DNA from: Hyphomicrobiales bacterium
GTDB lineage: Bacteria > Pseudomonadota > Alphaproteobacteria > Rhizobiales > Methyloligellaceae
DNA: 34,762 nucleotides
Assembly: GCA_028280515.1 (NCBI GenBank)
Contig: JANQLP010000012.1
Location: 1 to 34,762 of the forward strand
Reading direction: 5' to 3'
Part shown: piece by piece, positions 27,615-34,724 of the stretch
Layout: each line of letters opens with the position of its first letter
Numbering within the stretch: the stretch's first letter is position 1
Position numbers and translations under genes: made by a program
Notes under the pieces: generated by a model
What the model was told of the DNA's origin: nothing
The model's input: only the letters and a program-made list of their open reading frames with translations
Databases searched by the model: none

Positions 27615-27635
27615 CTATGTTGCAGCGCAGCATAG
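27615..27635. promoter_or_regulatory. 21-bp near-perfect palindrome upstream of phaZ (candidate PhaR operator)
   Basis: CTATGTTGC at 27615-27623 and GCAGCATAG at 27627-27635 form 9-bp arms with one mismatch around a 3-base centre. Its core on the other strand, TGCTGCGCTGCAACA, resembles the TGC-rich sites bound by the PHA regulator PhaR in alphaproteobacteria. The palindrome is seen; the regulator is inferred from that resemblance and the position. Confidence 0.5.
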
Positions 27636-27707
27636 TGCGTTGGAGAAACGAGTCAAGCGACCTAAAGGTCTATGCGCCGGGGGCGAAGGCCGCAGCCGGC
27701 CCGGACG

Positions 27708-28307
27708 TCAAAGGAATTTGCGGATGCCCTCCGCCATTTTTTCGGGGCCGGTGCCGTAGGCGAAGTGCGCCAGATACTCGCCGTCCGGGCTCATCAGATA
27801 GACGATGCTGGAGTGGTCCACCAGATAGTCGGACGCGCTCTCGCTGTGCGTCTTCTTGTAGTACACCCGATACGCCTTCGCCGCCTTGCGGATTTCCTCC
27901 GGGCTGCCGGTCAGGCCAACGAGACTGGGATGGAAGTTCTCCACATAGCTCTTCATCTGCTCGACTGTGTCGCGCTCGGGGTCCACGGTGATGAAGACCG
28001 GCGTCACGTCCTTCGCCTTGTCGCCGAGGGTGTCCATCGCCGCGGACATGACCTGCAGCTCGGCCGGGCAGATATCGGGGCAGTATGTGTATCCGAAGAA
28101 GATAAGCTTGTGCTTGCCCGCAAAATCCTTGTCGGTGACGTGCTTGCCGTTGTGATCGGTCAACGCAAAGGGCCCGCCGATAAGGGCCTTTCCGGATACC
28201 AGCTGCGGCTGCGGGGCTTGCGCGGTGTTGAGAGCGAAGAACCCCAGTGCGACAGCACCGCCAACCAGAAACGCGGCGGAAATGAGAATAAACAGACGTC
28301 GTGACAT
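27708..28307 (-). CDS. SCO1/SenC-family copper chaperone
   Basis: 199 residues from the ATG at 28307, preceded by AAGGA. One N-terminal membrane anchor (FILISAAFLVGGAVALGFFA) places a thioredoxin-fold domain in the periplasm. Copper ligands are C76 and C80 in YTYCPDICPAE and H165 in YLVDHSSIVYL. The protein delivers copper to, or reduces, the CuA centre of cytochrome c oxidase. It is divergent from regB, matching the senC/regB arrangement of Rhodobacter. The open frame extends far upstream, antisense to regB, which I disregard. Confidence 0.93.
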   Translation of the reverse strand: MSRRLFILISAAFLVGGAVALGFFALNTAQAPQPQLVSGKALIGGPFALTDHNGKHVTDKDFAGKHKLIFFGYTYCPDICPAELQVMSAAMDTLGDKAKDVTPVFITVDPERDTVEQMKSYVENFHPSLVGLTGSPEEIRKAAKAYRVYYKKTHSESASDYLVDHSSIVYLMSPDGEYLAHFAYGTGPEKMAEGIRKFL

Positions 28308-28400
28308 GTGACTATCCTTCGCCTCCTCGACGAATTTGTTTGTAACCGTATCGGTGCCTACTTCTGCGCGTCGGTCAAGCCACCTCGCGGAACTGTGAAA

Positions 28401-28415
28401 GCGGCGAATTGTCGT
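28401..28415 (+). promoter_or_regulatory. RegA-like binding motif between SCO1 and regB
   Basis: GCGGCGAATTGTCGT fits the loose RegA consensus GNGRCRTTNNGNCGC as I recall it at 12 of 15 positions. It lies in the 225-base divergent gap and would suit autoregulation of the redox system. The consensus is degenerate and the window G+C-rich, so chance is a real possibility. Confidence 0.25.
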
Positions 28416-28532
28416 CCACACCGACCGCGCGAACAACCACGCTTCGGGTATTTTGCGATCACGCCCTGCTTGATAAAGTCCCGTCAGGTCTTGTATTTCG
28501 GCACAAGCAGTCATGTCTGAATCGAGCCTGCA

Positions 28533-29915
28533 ATGCCCCCTGTTGCGCCGATAACGCCGGATGAGAATACGAGCCGCCTGCGGCTGCGAACGATCGTTCG
28601 TCTGAGATGGATCGCGGTCGTCGGTCAGGCGGTGACGGTTGCACTGGTCTATTTCGTCCTCGGTTTCGACCTGCCGATCGGCCTCTGCGCCGCCGTCATC
28701 GCCCTTTCCGCGTGGCTGAACATCTATCTGCGGACGCGCTACTCGGCGCGGCTTTGGCTCAGAAGCGAACATGCCACGGCGATGCTGGCATACGACATCC
28801 TGCAGCTCGCCGTGCTCCTGTATCTCACCGGCGGGTTGCAGAATCCGTTCGCGTTTCTGATGGTCGCCCCGGTGACGGTATCGGCGTCGAAGCAACCGCT
28901 CCGGCACACGCTCGGTCTTGGATTGCTCGTCATCGGGTGCACCACATTGCTCGCCTTCATTCATTGGCCTTTGCCCTGGTATCGCGGGCAAACGCTCACC
29001 TTGCCGCTGACCTATGTCGGTGGCGCATGGGCGGCACTCGTTTCCGGCGTGATTTTCTTTGCCCTATACGCGCAACGCATCGCCAAGGAGGCACGGCAGA
29101 TGTCGGATGCGCTGGCGGCAACAGAGGCTGTCCTGCTGCGCGAGCAGAGCATGTCCGCGCTCGACGGCCTGGCGGCGGCCGCGGCGCACGAGCTCGGCAC
29201 GCCTCTGTCCACCATCGCGGTGGTCGCCAAGGAACTGCAGCGCGAGCTGCCGGAGGACAGTCCGCACCGTGAGGACCTTGACCTGCTCAAGACCCAGACG
29301 GATCGCTGCCGGGATATTCTGGCGCGGCTTTCGGCGGGTTCGGAGGAGCCCGACACGGTTCTCTCACGCATGCCCATCAGCCAGCTGCTGGAGGAGGCAG
29401 CCGAACCGCATCGCGTCTTCGACATCGATATCGATATCGAATCGGGCCCATCCCAGAATCCGGATCTGGACAAGGCGGATCGCGCCGAACCCATCGGTGC
29501 GCGCAACCCGGCAATTCTCTATGGATTGGGCAACCTCATCGAAAACGCCGCCGATTTCGCGAAATCCCGCGTCGATGTCCGTGCGGAGTGGGGTCACGAG
29601 ACAGTCTCGATTACGGTTTCCGACGACGGACCGGGCATTCCCGCCGCAATCCGCGACCGGCTGGGTGAACCCTATGTCACGACGCGCGGATCAGACGGCG
29701 CAAACACCCTGAGTTCGAATGGCGAGAGCCACGGAATGGGACTGGGTTTCTTCATTGCGAAGACGTTGCTGGAACGCTCCGGCGCGCGGCTGCAGTTTTC
29801 CAACCGGACGCCGCCAGACCATGGCGCACAGGTCCGGATTGTCTGGCCACGCGAGGCGATTGAACCGAAGGCAGAGCAAGAATCGGGTTCGCACGAAGCG
29901 TTGCGTACACCATGA
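28533..29915 (+). CDS. regB: Redox-sensing histidine kinase RegB/PrrB/ActS
   Basis: 460 residues. Six hydrophobic segments fill residues about 25-182 and include the quinone-sensing heptapeptide GGLQNPF at 100-106. The H-box follows with H219 (AAAHELGTPLSTI), then C259 in TDRCRDIL at the position of the redox-active cysteine (C265 of Rhodobacter RegB). N box NLIENAADFA and G boxes SDDGPGIP and HGMGLGFFIAK complete the kinase. It phosphorylates RegA under low oxygen or reduced quinone conditions. The start is the ATG at 28533; its ribosome binding site is weak. RegA follows after 59 bases. Confidence 0.94.
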   Translation: MPPVAPITPDENTSRLRLRTIVRLRWIAVVGQAVTVALVYFVLGFDLPIGLCAAVIALSAWLNIYLRTRYSARLWLRSEHATAMLAYDILQLAVLLYLTGGLQNPFAFLMVAPVTVSASKQPLRHTLGLGLLVIGCTTLLAFIHWPLPWYRGQTLTLPLTYVGGAWAALVSGVIFFALYAQRIAKEARQMSDALAATEAVLLREQSMSALDGLAAAAAHELGTPLSTIAVVAKELQRELPEDSPHREDLDLLKTQTDRCRDILARLSAGSEEPDTVLSRMPISQLLEEAAEPHRVFDIDIDIESGPSQNPDLDKADRAEPIGARNPAILYGLGNLIENAADFAKSRVDVRAEWGHETVSITVSDDGPGIPAAIRDRLGEPYVTTRGSDGANTLSSNGESHGMGLGFFIAKTLLERSGARLQFSNRTPPDHGAQVRIVWPREAIEPKAEQESGSHEALRTP

Positions 29916-29974
29916 TTGCGCGCAATGCCTAGTCGAAGCGCAGCCAGCCCGCTAAAATCAACTGGGAACGAGAA

Positions 29975-30559
29975 ATGGTAGACGAACAAAACATGGATGT
30001 GCAGAGCAGCGCCAGCAGCGCGGAGACTGTTGACGGACAGCCGAGTTTGCTCATTGTCGATGACGACCGGCCTTTTCTTCAGCGGCTTGGACGCGCCATG
30101 GAATCGCGCGGGTTCAACGTGGAACTGGCCGAGTCCGTAAGCGAGGGTCTTGGTCAGATACACAAACAGCCGCCGGACTATGCCGTCGTCGACATGCGTC
30201 TTGAGGACGGCAACGGGCTGGATGTCATTGCGGTTCTGAAGGAAGTGCATCCCGACACCCGCGCCGTCGTTCTGACCGGGTACGGGAACATTGCGACCGC
30301 TGTCACGGCGGTGAAGATGGGTGCGGTCGACTACCTTTCAAAGCCGGCGGATGCGGACGACGTCTACAAGGCGCTGATGGCGCCGCCGGACGCCAAGGCG
30401 CAGCCGCCGGAAGACCCCATGTCGGCGGACCGTGTCCGCTGGGAGCATATCCAGCGCGTCTACGAGCTGTGCAACCGGAACGTGTCGGAGACCGCGCGCC
30501 GTCTCAAGATGCATCGGCGCACCCTGCAGCGCATTCTGGCAAAACGCGCACCCCGCTAG
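29975..30559 (+). CDS. regA: Redox response regulator RegA/PrrA/ActR
   Basis: 194 residues. Receiver domain with acidic DDD near residue 29-31, phospho-acceptor D73 in VVDMRLEDGNGLD, T101 of TGYGNIATAV and K123 in LSKPADADDV. A proline-rich linker (MAPPDAKAQPPEDP) leads to a Fis-type HTH near the C-terminus (NVSETARRLKMHRRTLQRILA). RegA controls respiration, carbon and nitrogen fixation or other redox-linked genes depending on species. The ATG at 29975 follows GGGAACGAGAA. It converges with mmcB, 9 bases apart. Confidence 0.95.
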   Translation: MVDEQNMDVQSSASSAETVDGQPSLLIVDDDRPFLQRLGRAMESRGFNVELAESVSEGLGQIHKQPPDYAVVDMRLEDGNGLDVIAVLKEVHPDTRAVVLTGYGNIATAVTAVKMGAVDYLSKPADADDVYKALMAPPDAKAQPPEDPMSADRVRWEHIQRVYELCNRNVSETARRLKMHRRTLQRILAKRAPR

Positions 30560-30568
30560 CGCGGCGGC

Positions 30569-31048
30569 CTATTCCTGAAATCCGCCCTTCACGCCCGGGT
30601 CGACGGTCATATGCAGCCGTGTTGCCGCGGCGCGGGCGAACCTCAGGGTCACGGCCTTGCGCGTGCCGCCGGCGAGCTTGTGCTCGGGTGCCTCGCGCAT
30701 CATCTCCGCACCGAACCGGTCGGCGAGAATGAGCCCCGTCTCTTCCGGGAGAACGTGGAGTGGAAAGTCCGACGCCACGGCGAAGAAGAACCGGTCGCAG
30801 TGCCCGCGGTATTCAGGCCATTTGCTATCGGCCTGGAAGTCGGCGAGCGAAGACTTGATTTCGACGACCCAGATTTCCCCTGTACGTCCCAACGCCACCA
30901 CGTCGGCGCGATGGCCGGTGGACAGCGCAAGCTCGGTCACGACGGAATGGCCGATCTCCTGCAGGAAGCGGCACGTGCCGCGCTGGATTGCCGCCGCCCG
31001 CTCTGACTGGCGTCCGTCAAGTATCTCAAGTGGCTCGGAATCGCTCAT
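30569..31048 (-). CDS. mmcB: MmcB-family DNA repair protein
   Basis: 159 residues from the ATG at 31048. A restriction-endonuclease-like PD-(D/E)xK core is visible in HRADVVALGRTGEIWVVEIK, with the catalytic Asp and the ExK. MmcB was characterised in Caulobacter as part of the SOS response to mitomycin C damage; here no LexA box was sought beyond eye inspection of the divergent gap and none was clear. It sits next to regA as in other alphaproteobacteria. The frame is open 36 residues farther upstream, but MSDSEPLEI is the likely start. Confidence 0.85.
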   Translation of the reverse strand: MSDSEPLEILDGRQSERAAAIQRGTCRFLQEIGHSVVTELALSTGHRADVVALGRTGEIWVVEIKSSLADFQADSKWPEYRGHCDRFFFAVASDFPLHVLPEETGLILADRFGAEMMREAPEHKLAGGTRKAVTLRFARAAATRLHMTVDPGVKGGFQE

Positions 31049-31204
31049 CGGGATTCTTGATTTCGTGCCGGCATGAAACTCTTTTTTTGTCGCGAGCGTC
31101 ACTATACCGACTTGTTTGATGACCATGAATGGCCGCGAAAGGGCACGGGTGGCCAACGGTCGATCGGTTCCCTATGGTACCGATTCGCAAATTGGAGGAA
31201 AAAA

Positions 31205-32494
31205 ATGTCCTCAAATCAAGCGACTCCGGCTTCCCGGACCGTTGGAAAGAAGGGACGAGCGGGCGAACTCCGCAAACGCCTGTTCGAGACGCGCGCGCTG
31301 TCGCGGACCCTGGCCGCCCCCCTGAGTGACGAGGATCAGGTCGTTCAGGCCATGGAGGATGCCAGCCCGACCAAGTGGCATCTGGGGCATACCACATGGT
31401 TCTTCGAGTCCTTCCTGCTGGCTGAGTTGGACACGTCCTACAAGCTGTTCGACGAGGATTTCGCCTACTGCTTCAATTCCTACTATGAGGGCAAGGGCGA
31501 ACGGCATCCAAGGCCTTTTCGCGGTCTTCTGACCCGGCCAGGCGCCGACGCGGTCCGCGCCTACCGGGCTCATGTCGACGAAGCGCTTGACCGGTTTCTC
31601 GGCGAGAACGTGGATGACGCCACCCTCGACATTGTCGAGCTCGGCATCAATCACGAGCAGCAGCATCAGGAATTGTTGTTGACCGATATCCTGTCTCTGT
31701 TCGCGAGTCAGCCGCTCCGTCCGGCGTATCGCAAGGCGGCACTCGCCGCGGCCGACAAGTCCTATCCGGCAAAGTACATCGCATTTGAAGGCGGCGTCGC
31801 GGAGGCGGGTCACGTTGGCGATGGGTTCTCATATGACAATGAAGGGCCGCGCCATGAGGTGCTGCTGCACCCGTTCGCCCTTGCCGACCGTTGCGTCACC
31901 AAGGGCGACTGGCTCGATTTCATGGCTGACGGCGGATATGAGACCCCAGCGCTCTGGCTCTCCGATGGCTGGGCGACGGTCCGGGAGCAGGGCTGGCGCG
32001 CGCCACTGTACTGGGAGGAGCATGACGGGGAGTGGCGTCAGATGACGCTCGCGGGCATGCGCCCGATCGATCCGGCGGCGCCGGTGGCCCATCTGAGTTA
32101 TTTCGAGGCGGATGCGTTCGCGCGCTGGTCCGGAAAGCGGCTTCCAACAGAGTTTGAGTGGGAGCATGCGTCAGAGACAACGGAGGACAACGGGCCCACG
32201 CTTGGCAGCGAAGCGTACCGCCCGTCGCCTGCCGGAAAGCCCGACGGGTCGCTCAAGCAGATGTTCGGCGACGTGTGGGAATGGACGCAGAGCCATTACA
32301 GCCCGTATCCCGGCTACGAGCCCCCAAAAGGAGCGGTCGGCGAGTACAATGGCAAGTTCATGTGCGCCCAGTTTGTGCTCAAAGGTGCATCCTGCGTCAC
32401 GCCGGACGGACACAGCCGGCGTACGTACCGCAATTTCTTCTACCCGCACCAGCGCTGGCAGTTCACGGGCCTTCGGCTCGCCGAGAACCGATGA
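31205..32494 (+). CDS. egtB: Ergothioneine biosynthesis sulfoxide synthase EgtB
   Basis: 429 residues from the ATG at 31205, selected by GGAGG six bases upstream. The N-terminal DinB-like bundle provides the iron-binding histidines: WHLGHTTWFFE (H59, H62) and NHEQQHQE (H150, H154). The C-terminal formylglycine-generating-type domain (GDVWEWTQSHY, then RTYRNFFYPHQRW and TGLRLAENR) binds substrate. EgtB joins trimethylhistidine (hercynine) with cysteine or gamma-glutamylcysteine using oxygen. Its stop overlaps the egtD ATG by four bases. No egtA, egtC or egtE is adjacent. Confidence 0.93.
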   Translation: MSSNQATPASRTVGKKGRAGELRKRLFETRALSRTLAAPLSDEDQVVQAMEDASPTKWHLGHTTWFFESFLLAELDTSYKLFDEDFAYCFNSYYEGKGERHPRPFRGLLTRPGADAVRAYRAHVDEALDRFLGENVDDATLDIVELGINHEQQHQELLLTDILSLFASQPLRPAYRKAALAAADKSYPAKYIAFEGGVAEAGHVGDGFSYDNEGPRHEVLLHPFALADRCVTKGDWLDFMADGGYETPALWLSDGWATVREQGWRAPLYWEEHDGEWRQMTLAGMRPIDPAAPVAHLSYFEADAFARWSGKRLPTEFEWEHASETTEDNGPTLGSEAYRPSPAGKPDGSLKQMFGDVWEWTQSHYSPYPGYEPPKGAVGEYNGKFMCAQFVLKGASCVTPDGHSRRTYRNFFYPHQRWQFTGLRLAENR

Positions 32495-33450
32495 CAGCCG
32501 GAGTGAGCGAAATAGAGACCCAACTCGTCACAGACGAGTTTGCCGAGGCCGTCCTCAACGGCCTCGCACAGCCGCGCAAGAGCATCCCGTGCCGGTTTCT
32601 GTACGACGCCCGCGGGTCGGAGTTGTTTGAGGAGATCACCCGGCTCGATGAGTACTATCCGACGCGGACGGAGATCGGTCTGCTCAAGGATCACGGAGCG
32701 GAAGTCGCGGACCGTGCCGGAGCCGGCTGTGCCGTCGTCGAGTTCGGGTCCGGGTCGAGCCGCAAGACGCATATCCTTCTCGAGGCGCTGACGGGCGCTT
32801 CCGCCTATGTGCCGATCGACATCGACGATGCCGCCCTGACGGACGCGGCGTCCCGGCTGCGCGCCGATTTCCCGCGTCTCGACCTGCATCCGGTGCACGC
32901 GGACTTCAGCCAGGACATCCGCCTGCCCAAGGAGATCGAAGCGGCGCCGAAGCTGGGGTTCTTCCCCGGCTCCACGATCGGCAATTTCGACCTCGACGAC
33001 GCGGTGGGATTTCTCAGCGATGCGGGCGATCTGCTAGGGCCGGAAAGCGATCTCCTGATCGGGGCGGACCTGCAGAAGGACCGGGATATTCTGCTGCCGG
33101 CCTACGATGACGCGCGCGGTGTGACGGCGGAGTTCACGCTCAATCTCTTGCATCGGATCAACCGGGAGCTCGACGGCAACTTCGATATTTCGCGCTTCGC
33201 GCACAAGGCGATCTACAATGACGATGTCGGCCGGATCGAGATTTACATCGAGTCGCTCGCGGACCAGGATGTCCGCGTTCTCGGTCGCATGTTTCATTTG
33301 AAGAGCGGTGAGTGCATTCATGTCGAGAACTCGCACAAATTCACCGTGCCACAGTTCAAGGCCCTCGCGCAGAGAGCGGGATGGGCGTCGGAGCAGGTCT
33401 GGATCGACGACAACGACCTGTTTTCCATGCACTATCTCACGCGGAGCTGA
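32491..33450 (+). CDS. egtD: L-histidine N-alpha-methyltransferase EgtD
   Basis: 319 residues from the ATG at 32491, within a 4-base ATGA overlap with egtB. SAM-dependent enzyme making hercynine from histidine, the first step of ergothioneine synthesis. Family features: RFLYDARGSELFEEITRLDEYYPTR (RFLYDARGSELF), SAM loop VEFGSGSSRKTHILLEAL, FFPGSTIGNF, and the C-terminal ENSHKFTVPQF. The enzyme order is unusual only in that EgtB is encoded first, which is common in proteobacteria. The 3' end overlaps the open frame of the following lipoprotein gene. Confidence 0.94.
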   Translation: MTAGVSEIETQLVTDEFAEAVLNGLAQPRKSIPCRFLYDARGSELFEEITRLDEYYPTRTEIGLLKDHGAEVADRAGAGCAVVEFGSGSSRKTHILLEALTGASAYVPIDIDDAALTDAASRLRADFPRLDLHPVHADFSQDIRLPKEIEAAPKLGFFPGSTIGNFDLDDAVGFLSDAGDLLGPESDLLIGADLQKDRDILLPAYDDARGVTAEFTLNLLHRINRELDGNFDISRFAHKAIYNDDVGRIEIYIESLADQDVRVLGRMFHLKSGECIHVENSHKFTVPQFKALAQRAGWASEQVWIDDNDLFSMHYLTRS

Positions 33451-34528
33451 GCGCAGAGCATTTCGCCTCGGTACATTCGCCGGCCTGCTGTTTGCTGCTG
33501 CGGTGCTCTCGGGTTGCGAGGATCAGGACGGTCTGCCGGCCCTCGGCGCTGATATTTCGCAGACGTCCGTTTCGGGGCTTTCTTCGGGCGCCTACATGGC
33601 CGGCCAGTTCCATTTCGCACATTCCGCTATCGTAGTCGGCGCCGGTATCGTTGCCGGTGGGCCCTACGGGTGCGCGGAGAGCGTGTTTCGAGGTCTTGCG
33701 CCGACCTGGTCCGTGGCGCTTGCGCAAAATCTCAACCGCGCCATAAACGGCTGCACCGGAACCGCCATGGAAAGCCTCGGCGTTCCGGACGTCTCGCGCC
33801 TTGAACGCCGCGCAGGCGATCGCGCGGAAGCAGATCAAATCGATCCGCTCATCGATCTTGCGGGCGACCGTGTCTATCTCTTCGCCGGCAAGGCGGACCG
33901 GATAGTCGCCCCCGCGCTCGTACGCGAGGCGGCGGAACTCTACAGCGCGAGTGGCGTTCCGTCTGAGAACATTGCGCTTCTGACGGACATGGACGCGGGG
34001 CACGGGTTCGTCACCGAGGAGGGCGGGGTTTCGTGTGCGGCAAGCGCCGAACCGTACCTGAACGACTGCGACTATGATCAGGCCGGTGCGATCCTGAAGC
34101 ACATCTACGGGAACCTCGCGGCACCAGGCGATGAGACGACGGAAAAGGTGCGCACTTTCTCGCAGTCAACGTTCGCGGATACATCCGGGACCAGCTTCGA
34201 CCAAACCGGTGCCGTGTTCGTTCCCGACGATTGTCAGCCCGCGACGGCGGACGGCGTGCCGTGCCGCGTCCATGTCGTGTTTCATGGCTGCCGGCAGGGG
34301 CGCGAGGCTGTCGGCGACGCCTTCGTCAACGGCGCGGGATACAACCGTTGGGCGGCCGCGAACCGGATCATCGTACTCTACCCGCAGATCGCAAAGAGCG
34401 CGGTCAACCCGCGCGGTTGCTGGGACTGGTGGGGGTATACGGGACCGGACTTCCTGACGCGAGCCGCTCCGCAGATCGCCGCCGTCCACGCCATGCTGAC
34501 GCGGTTGGCGCAAGCGCGCGGCTTCTAG
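33308..34528 (+). CDS. PHA depolymerase-like serine esterase, putative lipoprotein (start uncertain)
   Basis: The frame is open from the ATG at 33308 (406 residues). The first 50 residues overlap egtD and look unlike a protein (rich in R, S, T), then a lipoprotein signal follows: RRAFRLGTFAGLLFAAAVLSGC, with lipobox LSGC at residue 70. No ATG, GTG or TTG lies in frame between the egtD stop and the signal. The mature domain has a GLSSG lipase box near its N-terminus, an Asp in FAGKADR, a His in MDAGHGF, and the oxyanion segment VVFHGCRQG toward the C-terminus. That order (box, D, H, then oxyanion) is the type 2 arrangement of extracellular short-chain PHA depolymerases. The stop codon TAG is the first three bases of a palindromic repeat. 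Function as PHA depolymerase or related esterase is inferred. Confidence 0.75.
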   Translation: MSAFMSRTRTNSPCHSSRPSRRERDGRRSRSGSTTTTCFPCTISRGAERRAFRLGTFAGLLFAAAVLSGCEDQDGLPALGADISQTSVSGLSSGAYMAGQFHFAHSAIVVGAGIVAGGPYGCAESVFRGLAPTWSVALAQNLNRAINGCTGTAMESLGVPDVSRLERRAGDRAEADQIDPLIDLAGDRVYLFAGKADRIVAPALVREAAELYSASGVPSENIALLTDMDAGHGFVTEEGGVSCAASAEPYLNDCDYDQAGAILKHIYGNLAAPGDETTEKVRTFSQSTFADTSGTSFDQTGAVFVPDDCQPATADGVPCRVHVVFHGCRQGREAVGDAFVNGAGYNRWAAANRIIVLYPQIAKSAVNPRGCWDWWGYTGPDFLTRAAPQIAAVHAMLTRLAQARGF

Positions 34529-34589
34529 AGCATCATGCGTTCAGATTGACGCGTTTCATCGCGAAATCTGAACGCATAAAGATGCTCTA
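34526..34589. repeat. Palindromic repeat 1 (two-part stem)
   Basis: TAGAGCATC at 34526-34534 pairs perfectly with GATGCTCTA at 34581-34589; ATGCGTTCAGATT at 34535-34547 pairs perfectly with AATCTGAACGCAT at 34565-34577. Only a 3-base bulge (AAA) and a 17-base loop are unpaired. The left arm includes the stop codon of the upstream lipoprotein gene. It may also work as a terminator or an RNA-stability element. Confidence 0.85.
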
Positions 34590-34672
34590 ACACTTAAAGA
34601 TATAGAGCAAGTTTATCCGATCAGGTTGAAACAGGGTGAGTCAACCTAATCGGATTTTGCTCTAAAAGTGTT
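34589..34672. repeat. Palindromic repeat 2, nested arms, tandem with repeat 1
   Basis: TAGAGCAA at 34603-34610 pairs with TTGCTCTA at 34657-34664. Inside, ATCCGAT (34615-34621) pairs with ATCGGAT (34649-34655) and AGGTTGA (34623-34629) with TCAACCT (34641-34647). Outside, AACACTT (34589-34595) pairs with AAGTGTT (34666-34672). The core starts TAGAGCA and ends TGCTCTA, as in repeat 1, while the inner sequence is different. I recall similar TAGAGCA..TGCTCTA palindromes in Hyphomicrobiales genomes. Confidence 0.85.
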
Positions 34673-34724
34673 TGATCCCAGATTTTGATGGTACAGTCTT
34701 TTCGCCGGCATGGAAGGAGGCAGT

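Noticed and set aside
28513-28554. 13-residue frame MSESSLQCPLLRR overlapping the regB start
   Set aside because: It could be a leader peptide for translational coupling, but it lacks a ribosome binding site and I see no attenuator structure.
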